Source: Archegozetes longisetosus
Taxonomy: Eukaryota > Arthropoda > Arachnida > Sarcoptiformes > Trhypochthoniidae
Assembly: GCA_018873245.2 (NCBI GenBank)
Contig: JAEMBT020000005.1
Location: 5,008,001 to 5,072,000, forward strand
Direction of reading: 5' to 3'
Length of the DNA: 64,000 nucleotides
Positions 49,456-60,314 of the stretch are shown piece after piece (the first letter of the stretch is position 1; each line of letters starts with the position of its first letter). The position numbers and the translations under genes are program-made. Below the pieces are notes generated by a model. The model was not told the origin of the DNA. It ran no database searches and saw nothing but the letters and a program-made list of their open reading frames with translations.

Positions 49456-50730
49456 TATTCAACCATATGAACAATATTAGGTTGAACTTAATTATCTTTC
49501 AATAAATCTAATGCAAACGACACTTAATTACGTGTTTTATATATATCAAGGTCTCTACAATTATTTGAGTCAAGTTTTCTTAATTATCATTTTTGCCCGA
49601 AACAAAAACTGAAAGTTTAGTTTGGCTATTGAGAACTGAAACAATATTTCCTTCTTCTTATGGGTTCTTGTCCTGTCCCAGTGGTTACGGATGCGAGCAT
49701 TGCTGTCATGCGTTTCGGGCGACACCTAAGCGCTGCACCTTAAGTAGTAAAAAATAAACTTCAATCAGTTAAATGACACATTATGTATAATTTGCACAGT
49801 TCCGATACAGCTCTCAATTATCTAATTAACCAAATAAGCGTCAAAAGTTTCTGTTTTGCCCAATATTACGACATAATACTTGTCTATTACTTTTTCCGTT
49901 TTCAATCTTCACACTATCTAACAAACTCAATCCTATCTGATCTTAATAGCAAATCAAACTAACCTTACGTGTTCCAACCTTCATTCACTTTCAGATTATC
50001 AAATCTACAACATCTTAGAGTAACTAAACAATTACAGCAATAAATTAACGCCATTTCTTTGAAAACTATAACGAAAAACTACAACAATTGTCACGTACTA
50101 CAAACTATTAAGGCTGTGGAAAGTTGTTTGATTAAACTTTTTAAGCCTTTATATGTATTAATATTTGACGGAAAAAATTTGGAACAAACATTGAAATAAA
50201 GTCTAATTAATTGACATTACCTGATATTAAATTGAAAATTGCAAGTTATCTGTGAACTAATCGAAAGGAAGGTTTCCGAAAACACAAAATCACTTGTTGA
50301 AGATATTCCTTTAAAACAATATTTAACTGGTGTTTAAGTTGATTTCTAAAGTACATTTAACTTTAGCGTAGTCTTAAATCAATTGAGTGTCGCTTAATTC
50401 AACAGTTAGATTAGTGATGAACTTGAAACTGAATTTTAGGCGACAACTTTGTTCAGTAGACTTGAAATAGGAAAGAGTTTAATAACTGTTGAAAACATAT
50501 TCACATATGAATAAATAAAGTGAATGTATTATTAAAATAGGATTTCAATTGTTGACGATGGAACTGATGCATTCAAATAAATACAAATACAACAATGCAT
50601 ATGAACTGACATAAACTTTACTATCATATCGAGTGAATGGTCAAGACGGGAAACAGCTGATCTTGCATAACAATTATCAGCACAATTTATTGAGTTCAAC
50701 TTTTCACAAATAGTATAGCATTAGTGTTTG

Positions 50731-50790
50731 GACGGCTTAGTGGTAGTGTTTCGATGGTTTAGCGTTTGACAGGTTCGTTCGCCGCTTTGG
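50731..50790 (+). repeat. tRNA-like (possible SINE head)
   Basis: CGGCTTAGTGG resembles a pol III A box. GGTTCGTTCGC, about 40 bp later at 50772, resembles a B box. The stretch does not fold into a complete cloverleaf and stands out as GC-richer than its surroundings. A decayed tRNA-derived SINE is one reading. Confidence 0.3.
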
Positions 50791-50948
50791 CTCCCACCTG
50801 AATGGCTCCACTCAGATTCTGTTCTTTCAACTAATACTATGCCAGAAATGCTGATGTCAGACTAACTTCTCTACCTTTTCCTAACTTGCTTGTCTAGAAA
50901 TAATCATCTGAAAGCTCGACCTTCTTCTATTGAAGAACTGGTTATGGC

Positions 50949-51000
50949 AGCGCTCTAGCATTGCCTCAGCGCTCTAGCATTGCCTCCACGCTAGCATTGC
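50949..51000. repeat. Tandem repeat, 19 bp x 2.5
   Basis: CAGCGCTCTAGCATTGCCT recurs twice and partly a third time. Confidence 0.7.
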
Positions 51001-51409
51001 GATCAATGTCGTGCTCCACTCTTTCTTTCAACCTGAGCATATCGCAGGTGATTGCCATAGAGTTCTATCTCTTAAGTGAAATAACACTGCAGTTAGAACT
51101 GTATAAGACTCAGTGAACGACTCATTTCTCACTGTTCTGTTCACTGACATTTGCATTGAGATTGGAATCCATATGCATTCATGTAAATAATTCAAATAAT
51201 GCTCCATTCATTCTCAATTGAATGCTAGAATTAATTCTCTCTCACTTTCCACATATACAACTACTGTAACTAAATATTAGTCACAGATTCGTCATTGTTG
51301 GCCCTTTGAGCCAAATGAAAAAATTGTTAAATAAAAACTATTCGAGATTGAAAGTCTATAACGACTAGTTTGAGGTTATTCCTGGTGCCCACTTTACCTA
51401 TATTGTCTT

Positions 51410-51545
51410 CCAGATTATACCTTTAATCTAACATCCAGATTACAGCCGTAATCTTAAATACAGAATATAGCTGCAACCTTAAATCCAGAATACAACTACA
51501 ATCTCACATCCAATCCACATTACAGCCTCAATCTTACACTCAATT
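51410..51545. repeat. Degenerate tandem repeat, about 30 bp
   Basis: Units related to ATCCAGATTACAGCC followed by (G/T)(T/C)AATCTTA recur four to five times with drift. Confidence 0.6.
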
Positions 51546-52662
51546 TCATTATCATCTATCCCTTACTACTCTTACTACTTTTCTCATCAATTATTTAACT
51601 CTTACTATACTTTTTTCCCTTAAACATTTCAACATTTATTTGGTGAGAAGTTTCTGCAACTTCGGGAACAACTGTTCAAATTTTTAACTTCAACTTTCGC
51701 ACACCAAGAATGTTAAGTTGAAAATTGTATTTTATTCATCCAAAACTTTGACTTTATATTAGTGGTCAGGTATTTGAAAGTTTTATTTTGTTCTGAAAAT
51801 TAAAAGCTGTCTAATTATGCGAATCTTCTTAACTGAATTGATTTATAAGATTGAAAAACGAAAACTACAGTTAATTTACAGACTAAATAGTTTGATATGT
51901 GTTCATCTAATGTAAGACATAACAGGTTTGGGTGAATATATGCATTAAAGACTAGATTAATTGGTTTGGCGCAAACTTGTCATCGTCGGCAATGCAATAA
52001 AAAACCTTCTTTACCAATGAATGACACACCCAAACAACAGTCTATGGTTTAGCTAATGTCTTACCGCCCAAATGTTGAACACCAATTCCGAGTTAACGAC
52101 TTAGTGGAATGTATTTTTTATAAACTTAAATAAGTATTCAACTTATCGATAAATGTTTGCACTCTCTTAAAACCAACAATTATTAGTCTATCGACACAAA
52201 GGCTTATTAGAGTTAGAACAAAAATAAATTTGTAGTTAGCTTGCAAATAAATCTCACAAATACCATCAATTGAGTGCACGCTCAACAACTGGATCTCAAT
52301 TCTTGTTTTTATCATTGAAATCAAGAACAATTAATCTAAATCCAGTTGGTTTTTCTTTTTTATCTAAGCTCTGCTTCCAGCAATCAAATCAAATTTACGA
52401 CACTTTATCATTGAAATGACAAGTGAATCAATTATGCAATTTTGGTCTTGACGTAAGAGTCTAAAATTTAATCAAATCGTTTACGTCCGGATTGGAGTTC
52501 TCACGATGGAAATTAAGCCTAGTTGACAACTTTTGTCCCGCAAGGTCGCGACCAGTTATATGATCGTTTTCAACTTCAATAACTTGATTGTTATGTGTAT
52601 TTTTTAAATGATCGCGTGTTACCAGTTTTTTAGTTGTGTTACTCTCACTAAATAGCTATCGA

Positions 52663-52744
52663 GTCTATAAAGTGCTATAAAGTGCTATAAAGTTCTATCT
52701 CTCACTCAGTTTACACTACAGACAGCACTTTATAGCACTGGCCC
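52663..52744. mobile_element. CTATAAAGT-family MITE-like element, short copy
   Basis: Left AGTGCTATAAAGTGCTATAA and right TATAGCACTGG are inverted; the reverse-complemented right end reads CCAGTGCTATAAAGTGCTGT. About 82 bp, no coding capacity. Confidence 0.6.
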
Positions 52745-53189
52745 CACAGTATTTTTATGCATTATTCAAATGTTTGTTGAACTTACAAATTTTTCAAAGC
52801 TAAATTAGAGATCAATAACTGTTGTAATCAATCTCTTTTAAAATAAAATACATTATCGAATGAGACAACAATGAGAGAGAAATCGTGCGAAGGTTAAGCA
52901 CATTTCATGCAAATACAATCAGAATTTGGTATTCAATTATCTTACTCTTTACTTTCAACAACTATGACTGCATTCTTTGTTTAATTATTCAAGAATCTAC
53001 AATAACTTATTGAAGCGTTCATGCTCAATTCTTGCATCAAATTCATCTTAGATCTTGCATTTAGAGACAAGTATAATCTTCATTATACAAAATGCTTGAA
53101 TACCAGATTCAATTAGTGTTGTAAGTTATCATATAATGGATGTTCAGTGTTATCAAATACTATTTTTCATTCAAATAACATTATTTGCA

Positions 53190-53215
53190 CAACTTTATAG
53201 CATTGAACCAACGAT
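53190..53215. repeat. CTATAAAGT-family solo end
   Basis: ACTTTATAGCATTGAACCAA followed by CGATAT nearly matches the right end of the copy at 57030-57125 (ACTTTATAGCAATGAGCCAA, CGATAT). The match defines a shared terminus. Confidence 0.5.
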
Positions 53216-53343
53216 ATGAATGTTACGAAATTGCTGTCAGATCTTTGTGTGAAAGTTGAAAAAAATGAATCACTACACCATAATCAAGACATGAGTTAGA
53301 GAAAATATTTTTAAATACATGTAATCAATCTAATACTCTATAC

Positions 53344-53571
53344 CGGAGTTTCTCAAACCGCGGGCCACATGTTGATCTCGAAGCTACAGTTTTGGCCCTC
53401 TCAAGCTATTAAGAAGTATTCAAGTAAATTCAATGTACGAAAAAATATTTAAGAAAGTTAAAACAAGTGTTTAAGCTTGAGCACTGGGATGTGATTCTAT
53501 CCTAGTCTGCGATTCTATCCTAAGCCGCGATTCTATCTGGCTCATCAGACATAAATGTTTGGGAAGCACTG
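53344..53571. mobile_element. Non-autonomous hAT-type MITE with internal tandem repeats
   Basis: The left end reads CGGAGTTTCTCAAACCGCGG; the right end, reverse-complemented, reads CAGTGCTTCCCAAACATTTA. The CAGnGnTTCnCAAAC pattern is typical of hAT elements. Flanks CTCTATAC (53336-53343) and CTCTATGC (53572-53579) form an 8-bp target duplication with one mismatch, also the hAT hallmark. Inside, about 20-bp units with GCGATTCTATCCTA repeat three times (53489-53540). No transposase. Confidence 0.8.
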
Positions 53572-53725
53572 CTCTATGCATTGATGAGAAACGTGGAGTT
53601 AATGATTTCAAAATTTTCAAATAGTCAACATGTAATTGCGTCAAAGATGATTTGATAAATTTCGCTCAATTAACATGAGAAAAACAATTTTCATTTCAAA
53701 TTTGGGAAAATAATGTATCATAGAA

Positions 53726-53983
53726 ATGATCAGCTTTGAAGACTGCCTTTTGTCAGACTACTCCGAAGGATCAAAAGGTGGTCAGTCTAGTTGTGATTCG
53801 AAAGTAACAATCAATTTAATGGGAATTAAGGCACGAAGCGATACAACACTAGTTGAACAATATATGAAATGCATTAGTTTTGCTTTACGTTTAATTATTA
53901 ATAATGTTTTGCGCAGAGAGGATCCACTCAATCCAGAACAAGTTTGGGCCTTAGCAACTAAAAGAATAAAAAAAATTGTCTGA
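53726..53983 (+). CDS. Small orphan ORF, 85 residues
   Basis: The ATG at 53726 opens a frame with balanced, gene-like composition in a desert where other ORFs are AT-driven. It reads MISFEDCLLSDYSEGSKGGQ, then SSCDSKVTINLMGIKARSDT, and ends NPEQVWALATKRIKKIV. The central and C-terminal parts look helical and amphipathic. I do not recognise a family. It is single-exon and lies 155 bp after a hAT MITE. It may be a small gene, the last exon of something unseen, or a retrocopied fragment. The 700 bp that follow are unusually GC-rich for the region, which could be an associated 3' region. Confidence 0.4.
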   Translation: MISFEDCLLSDYSEGSKGGQSSCDSKVTINLMGIKARSDTTLVEQYMKCISFALRLIINNVLRREDPLNPEQVWALATKRIKKIV

Positions 53984-54281
53984 TGGCAGAGGAGGAAAAC
54001 AAAGAAGAGAGCAAATTAAAATGCACCCCTCATCTCATCCGATTGATATAAGGTGGTGCTGCATCAGATTCCTCATACTCCCTGACCGCGTGGTCAATGA
54101 CCTTTGAGTTAAAAGCTCACGAGGTGCTCACAGGTGTTGTTTCACTCTTACATATCTTAGTAGGAAAAGTGACATAACGCAGTAATGCAATATACAGTTA
54201 TTGCTCAGAACTTGCACACTAAAATATGCAGTACAGCACCCAATTCAAAGGTCTCACATCTTTCAATCACTTTGGATCTGC

Positions 54282-54372
54282 GGGGATCTCTGTATCTGCG
54301 AGAACTTCTATATCTGCCAGAACTTTTATGTATTCTAAAACTTCTGTATCTTCTCGAACCTCTACATCCAAA
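54282..54372. repeat. Degenerate tandem repeat, about 20 bp x 5
   Basis: Units related to CTGTATCTGCGAGAACTT recur five times with substitutions. Confidence 0.7.
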
Positions 54373-54990
54373 CAATCTTCACATCCGACAACTTTCTAAG
54401 TCTTAAACTTTGCTCTTCTATATTAATTAACCTGAAATTCAATTTAGAAGAAAAGTTCAAAACAATGAGAAATATTAATGAGCAAACGGATGATCTCTAA
54501 AAAATAATAATAAATGAAGGACTTGTTTGAGATTCACTTTCATTATGAGAGTATGGGATGGAATAGGGGTTCACTTGCCTTCTCATATCTGATGAGTGCA
54601 TCTTATGGTTCGGTTGAATGACCCGTAAGTTGCATTGCATGCAAAGGGCGGGTGTGACGTCCCGGCCCAAGACATGAAGGCATAACAACCAGAAATGTTT
54701 TAATATAATATGGGGTAATACGATCTTTGACCTTGGCTTTTATCTTTAGCTTGAGAACAAGCTTAAGGGATGAAACTTTTGGATGCCATATATGCATCAT
54801 TTAGACATTCATACCTCTAATACTACTTTATAATCGTAATTCATTGACGCCAACCCATGGTGTACACCCAGGAAGCAAATCAAATTCATGGATCCTTGTT
54901 TCACTTGTTATTAACTATAGCTTCATGAATATCTGTCCATCTCTATTGTTGTGACTCCATTCATACCATATCCTATCTATTCTTCTCTTT

Positions 54991-55046
54991 CTAATTTGAC
55001 CCTAACTAAGTCTGACCTTAACCGGGTCTGATTCTAACTAAGTCCA
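54991..55046. repeat. Degenerate tandem repeat, about 19 bp x 3
   Basis: Units of the form GACC(C/T)TAAC(T/C)(A/G)(A/G)GTCT recur three times. Confidence 0.5.
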
Positions 55047-55194
55047 AACGCTTTTCCATATGCATATAAATATTGATGCATTTCACTTTAACATTGTTTA
55101 AACTTGATTTTCAAAGGCAAAAGTGAGAAGTATTGTCAACATATTTTACTGTTTTGTCAACATACTGTCTCGTCAGTGCTATTGTGTTGTTATC

Positions 55195-55245
55195 TGTAAT
55201 CGAAATAGCGTTATAGATGCAACTTTATAACACTACCTAACAGTA
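55195..55245. repeat. CTATAAAGT-family relic
   Basis: GCGTTATAGATGCAACTTTATAACACTACC resembles paired left and right ends of the MITE-like family with little interior left. Confidence 0.35.
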
Positions 55246-56699
55246 ATTCTTAAGGAAATTCAATATAAAAAGGTGTATATTTACATACCTGTACAGCTAT
55301 ATATATATGTTTGTCCAGCTGTCAATAAAATACAGGAAAACTTTTAGACACTAAAAATATTCTGTCGATTCATCTAAGAAACCTTATGCTAATCAGGTTC
55401 TGTCATTAAGAGCTTTAATCAGTTACTGGTTCAAATTATGGCAACGGATGTTCAATAAAAATATCTTTCATTAGGTGTCAATAATAGGTTTAAATGTGTT
55501 CCATATTTGTAAGTCATATTTGAGAGTATACAGTAAAAGACTAATTGGATACAATTCTAAAATATTTTCAATCTTTCACTCGTAACATAAGTGCGTCAAT
55601 TTTAAAGAATAAATTCTTAAAGCCTTTCTTTAAATTGATCAACAACATGGATTGATTACCAAATTTGGATAACAATAAAAAGCATTCATTTTTTACTCAT
55701 TAAAACACTTCACTTTGCATATATTAAGCTCTATTTTTAAGACTTACATTTTTAAAACTTTTAAAACTTGTTTCTCAATCAAATAAAAATTACAATTTTT
55801 GATTAGCTTTTAAATTAAACAATAATTTAAGAACTTTCACTTGAAGCATCTCATTGATTATGTTAATCATAATTTTAAACAATGATGCATTGCTAATTTG
55901 TATGACAGCTAAAAGCCACAACTTCTTGTCATAGTCTGTTCTTTTATGTGTATTCAGACCATTCTTTTGAGCCACTTTCAAAAGTCAATAATCGCTTTAA
56001 CTCTTTGTTATTTGTCTGAAGAGATTTCTAAACAAACTAACCAACAATCGAGAGATAGTTATGGTTTGATTCATTTTTTGTTTAATTTTAAAGCACTCAA
56101 TCAGTTTTGGGAAAAATACGAGATAAAAAAGAGCATATTATTAAAAATAAGAGTATCTGCGTATGTGCGTATCTTAAAAATTCAATTGAAACAATCCACC
56201 TACGACCATTCTATCGACTTATATGGTTGTTTCAATATTTTTATTATAATACCTTTTGTAACCTTTTCAAACATTATTAACATTTTTAGTTTTTTTCTAT
56301 TCATAAAACTGTAAATTCAATACTAGATTATTATATATGCAGTAAGTTTGAAAACTTTCTCAAACAATTATAATTTGAATGCATAAGAATGAGGGATAAT
56401 AAAGTGGATGTAGAAGTAATTTAAGTGATTATTAATTGAAATTGCAATGTATGCGACGTATGCAATATATTGTTATTTCCAATTATTATTTAGTAATAAG
56501 TCATTCAATTAAGTGACCAGGAAATATGTAGAGTCCTGTATTGCGTGCAAATGTCAAACTAAGTTATGAGATACATCTTTACTTATTGCTAACTTTTAGT
56601 ACTAACTTTGGTCAGTCATTGACCTACTGATTCAAGTTTCTAAACAGAGAGTCACTAATACATACCATATAATACATAGAGTATAATACAGTATAATAG

Positions 56700-56758
56700 A
56701 CACCGTAATACACACCGTATATTACACACCGTATATTACACACCGTATATTACATACC
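56700..56758. repeat. Tandem repeat, 16-17 bp x 3-4
   Basis: ACACCGTATATTACAC repeats, with two perfect and flanking imperfect units. Confidence 0.8.
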
Positions 56759-57029
56759 ACTTCTACAGTACATACGAAGACAAATAGTGAAAATAATTAT
56801 TTTATGCATTATCTGCCACTGTGAGCACGACTAATTAAAAACTAAGAGTCACTGAACTATTAAATAGTCTTTGCTTAGCTTTCAGTTTTATTCTTTCTTA
56901 TTAAGACATGTCAAGGTGAAGGGCATTGTAGTTGGATTACGGAATATAGTTTTATATTGAAAATGCCAACAGTAAACAGCGAGAAGCCATCTGCGTGTGT
57001 GCACAGATTTGGGTGCACACTTCAAATAT

Positions 57030-57125
57030 ATCGTCAAATATTACAATCTAACTGCTATAAAGTCATATTTCTAATGTTAATTCTACCAGAGATAACACTT
57101 TATAGCAATGAGCCAACGATATATA
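57030..57125. mobile_element. CTATAAAGT-family MITE-like element
   Basis: The left end has ATATCGT then CTGCTATAAAGT. The right end reads ACTTTATAGCAATGAGCCAA then CGATAT, so the reverse-complemented right end begins ATATCGTTGGCTCATTGC. The right end matches the solo end at 53190-53215. No coding capacity. Confidence 0.6.
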
Positions 57126-57743
57126 TACTCTTTTATAGAAAAGTACATTGACTTAGACCACAATTATAAGTGGGGGTCAAAATGGATTACGTCTCATATT
57201 GCTTCTAATGTATGACTGTTTCTCATGCAACCAATACAACCACTCAATTGAATGCATTCTAACTTACTATTGAACTCACTATTGATATCGGATGCATACA
57301 AGCACTTTACCATCTAATATATCAACTTTTCATGCATCCCACTATACAAACGCTGGTCTGCACAAGTTTGTGGATTACTATTTATCAATACTACAATGCA
57401 CTTTATTTAATATCACTTATATTTCTCTATATAATAAACTCGTATTTCGTCAGCTTCTTCTATACATAAATCTTGTCTTTATTAACAATAAAATTATATT
57501 TCACTCAAGATCTTCATCAAACTTATTTATACACAGATCTAACAGTTTCAAAGTTAGATAAAGTTGAGCATTTAAAAGTATTTAAGTTTTATTTTCGTGT
57601 ATTTTAATTTGAAACAAACACAAATATCAAATAATTTTGATAAAATGATTTCTAAAGTTATTTAAAACTAATTAGTTTAGACTATTCTGACTCCTTTACT
57701 CAGCTCACATCTTTCGAATTCGATTCTTCTGAGTCCGATTCTA

Positions 57744-58880
57744 CTAGATAATTGTCCTCTGAATCGAATTCTTCTCATTTGATTCTTCTAAATCTGAGTT
57801 TTGAGAATCCAAGTCTTCTAAATTCGATTTTTCTGAATCGTTTTCTTTTGTACTCATCACCTCTGGAATCACCTCTAAACACTCGACTTCTGGGTGTTCT
57901 TCGTTATCCCTTGTATTCAACTGTTCATAAGCTCTGCAAATATCATAAGTGGGAACACTTGCCTCAAGAGTCGAATCAACATTTTTGATGATATCTTGAG
58001 CCACAAGATTTTTTTCGTGTTCTTTTCCCTCTACTTTGACACCACTTTGTCGATCATGTTTATTTTTAATTTGATCGAATCCAACAGTTCTCACGTAAAA
58101 CATCATATCCTGAAGCGCATCGAAGTTAACGATTGCATTTCCACTTCCAAACAGTTCAAATCGATCTCCGTTTCTAACACAACCGCCACTTCGGGAAACT
58201 ATACACTCGCAAGGCTCTAGTGTTGTAATTTTCGATTCGATTTCTCCAACGCGAAGACCAATCTTCAACCGAACCCAATCAATTTTTGTGCCACAAATAA
58301 CAAAATATCCTTTTTGTTGAATCAAAACTAATTGAGACAATTGTTCGTTAGCGCAGACTTTAGTTTGTAAGAAAAGAAAGCCATCATTGCTGACAATCCC
58401 AAAGACAGCCCCGGCAGCGATCATGGCTAACAAATCAAAGTCTTTAGAACTACATGTGTTCCAGCTGCCATCTTTTTGAATCAAAACTGCATTGCAGTAA
58501 CTGCTTGATTGTTCGCTTGGAATTACATAATTGACGAGACCCGCAACTCTAGCCTTACTATTCGAATCAACGATTACTCCATAAAGTTGCTTGTCTTTTT
58601 GCAACAAATAAGAACCCGGAGCTCTCGGTGGCAATTGTTTAAGTTGAGAATCAACTTCATTTGTTGATAGGATAATGCCATTAGTGGTTAGGTTTTCGAT
58701 ATCTCTCTTTGGGTAACCGATCAAATGAATAACTTGATCGATAGTTCCGTCGACAACTCGTGAAACACCTTTTATTAAATAATCTGTTTCGTCCTCTGAA
58801 ATCAAACCCGAGTTTGTGACATATATGCTAGCTTCTAACCTAAGACCAGGAGCTACATTTAGATCACCAGAAAGCGCCAT
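57744..58880 (-). CDS. Unrecognised intronless protein with acidic tail
   Basis: The start is the ATG at 58880 (MALSGDLNVAPG), giving 378 residues; an upstream TTG extends the frame but is unlikely to be used. Residues about 1-270 look globular, rich in beta-type hydrophobic alternation. Three segments share a loose pattern of a hydrophobic strand, LIQKDG or QQKG, then a further strand: YLLQKDKQLYGVIVDSN, AVLIQKDGSWNTC and LVLIQQKGYFVICG. This may be an internal beta-repeat. No signal peptide or transmembrane helix is clear. The last 60-70 residues are acidic and Ser-rich (NLEDLDSQNSDLEESN) and end NEKNSIQRTII. The acidic Ser/Glu coding pattern continues past this stop in another frame (EEFDSED, then ESDSEESNSKDVS and a stop at about 57705), suggesting a frame slip in the repetitive tail. 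Function unknown. Confidence 0.75.
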   Translation of the reverse strand: MALSGDLNVAPGLRLEASIYVTNSGLISEDETDYLIKGVSRVVDGTIDQVIHLIGYPKRDIENLTTNGIILSTNEVDSQLKQLPPRAPGSYLLQKDKQLYGVIVDSNSKARVAGLVNYVIPSEQSSSYCNAVLIQKDGSWNTCSSKDFDLLAMIAAGAVFGIVSNDGFLFLQTKVCANEQLSQLVLIQQKGYFVICGTKIDWVRLKIGLRVGEIESKITTLEPCECIVSRSGGCVRNGDRFELFGSGNAIVNFDALQDMMFYVRTVGFDQIKNKHDRQSGVKVEGKEHEKNLVAQDIIKNVDSTLEASVPTYDICRAYEQLNTRDNEEHPEVECLEVIPEVMSTKENDSEKSNLEDLDSQNSDLEESNEKNSIQRTII

Positions 58881-59937
58881 CAATGAAAAAGTAGTTTTTA
58901 AGTGCAATTAAAAGATTTTAATATAGCAAAGTTAATATAACGATTAAACAGATGGAGCTTTCAATGATTAATGACTATTAGAAAGCTAGCTCTAAAATTA
59001 TTAATTGTTATCGCGTGTTTTTATAACTGACTAACTCCAATAGTTATCCGTTCATTTTAACACCAATTCGTTTGAATGGATTGGCCCTATCATAACAACC
59101 CTATTGACTGGTTTCTTATTTCGTTGTAAAAAGTGATGCTTAAGTTATCAAACAATACATATAAGGCAAATCTGTTTAATTTGAAATCTGTTGCATTAAA
59201 TTATCATAAAAGAAAATGGTTTTAAATGCCTTCTGCTTTATTGTTGTGTTTCTTTAAAGTATTAGCTTTAGTGAGAGTTAAATATTTGAGCTGAAATAAC
59301 ATTAATGCGAAACTTTGCGCAAACACTCTTTTCAAAACTTTAGCAAGAACAATAGAAGTCTTCTCATACTCAATTTATTTTATCTCGCTAATTGCGTAAA
59401 TTGCTTTGCCTAATCTGAATCTATATGAAGCTCAGAATTATTTGGAAAGTGCTCACAAACTGTCTCTTTCCCATCAATAAAAAAAGAGTTATTTTGTGCT
59501 CATATTTGACATAAGGTTTGGAACCAAACTAAACCTGTTTATCAATATGATATTGAAGAACGTCTTGACTCTCACACACAAAAAATGAGAGAAAGCGTGT
59601 ACCAGAAATAGCAGATAAAATCTGAAGTGAGTTTGAAACTAATAAATTGCGAAAATTTCCTGTCTCTTCATCCTATGAATGTCAGGTTGAACTACCTTTG
59701 ATTCGATAATAAAACTAAGTTATTCACATTCAATATAAATCTAATATGACAAACACACATCACTTAGAGATAATCTGAATATTGTTGTGCTAAATACCAC
59801 AAATAGGATAAGAAATTGAATCTGAAATATTGTTGCGGGCCACTTCAATTGTTAAATTGTTGGCCAAAACAATACGAAAGTAAAAATAGTCTCAATTATC
59901 GATGATTGCAAGCTTTACAAACAATAAATGAGCGAAT

Positions 59938-59966
59938 CCGTCAATTAAGTCAATTAAGTCAATTAT
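59938..59966. repeat. Tandem repeat, 9 bp x 3
   Basis: GTCAATTAA repeats three times. Confidence 0.7.
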
Positions 59967-60002
59967 AGAGCTTATAATATTGAGATTGCACAATCTCATT
60001 GT

Positions 60003-60142
60003 TTCATTGAGTGCATATATAATAGTTGTTTAAAGTCTAACATAGAGTGCATACAATAGCTTAGAGTTTAACATAGAATGCATATAATAGTTTAAAATTT
60101 AGCATTGAGTCCAAACAATAGTTGTCTAAAGCTTAGACTCTA
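60003..60142. repeat. Degenerate tandem repeat, about 36 bp x 4
   Basis: Units resemble TGCATATAATAGTTTAAAGT followed by TTAACATAGAG, repeated four times just upstream of the LRR gene. Confidence 0.65.
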
Positions 60143-60314
60143 AACTGAATGCATTTCACTTCATACAATTGATACGTTTTGCTCACCTGGAAAAAAATGA
60201 CACTAAAAATAGTGTATTTATCATTTTGTGGTTGAGTTTTCTCAGGCATAAATATGTAAAATGAATGTCAGGTAAAAAATTGCGTTTCATAACAATTTTC
60301 GTTTCATATTAACT

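Larger units (their letters stand above)
49456..53725. other. Intergenic desert with repeats
   Basis: 5' flank of the CABIT gene and then AT-rich DNA. It contains tRNA-like blocks near 49.7 and 50.74 kb, tandem repeats (50949-51000, 51410-51545) and MITE copies. No gene is seen. Confidence 0.5.
53984..57743. other. Intergenic with repeats
   Basis: Contains GC-richer blocks (54.05-54.15 and 54.5-54.7 kb), several tandem repeats and MITE-like copies. ORFs at 54185-54406 (inside a tandem array) and 55946-56314 are not convincing genes. Confidence 0.5.
58881..60314. other. Intergenic, tandem repeats near the LRR gene
   Basis: No gene is seen. The last 400 bp before the LRR gene contain two tandem arrays (59938-59966 and 60003-60142). 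Confidence 0.5.

Noticed and set aside
49669-49745. Functional tRNA gene
   Set aside because: A-box-like sequence is present, but no cloverleaf, proper B box or anticodon arm can be formed by eye.
54185-54406. 73-codon Leu-rich ORF
   Set aside because: It is generated by a 20-bp tandem repeat (54282-54372).
55790-56314. Overlapping ORFs of 63 and 122 codons on opposite strands
   Set aside because: I briefly considered a transposase fragment on the minus strand, but found no motif; both are AT-driven and hydrophobic or Lys-rich.
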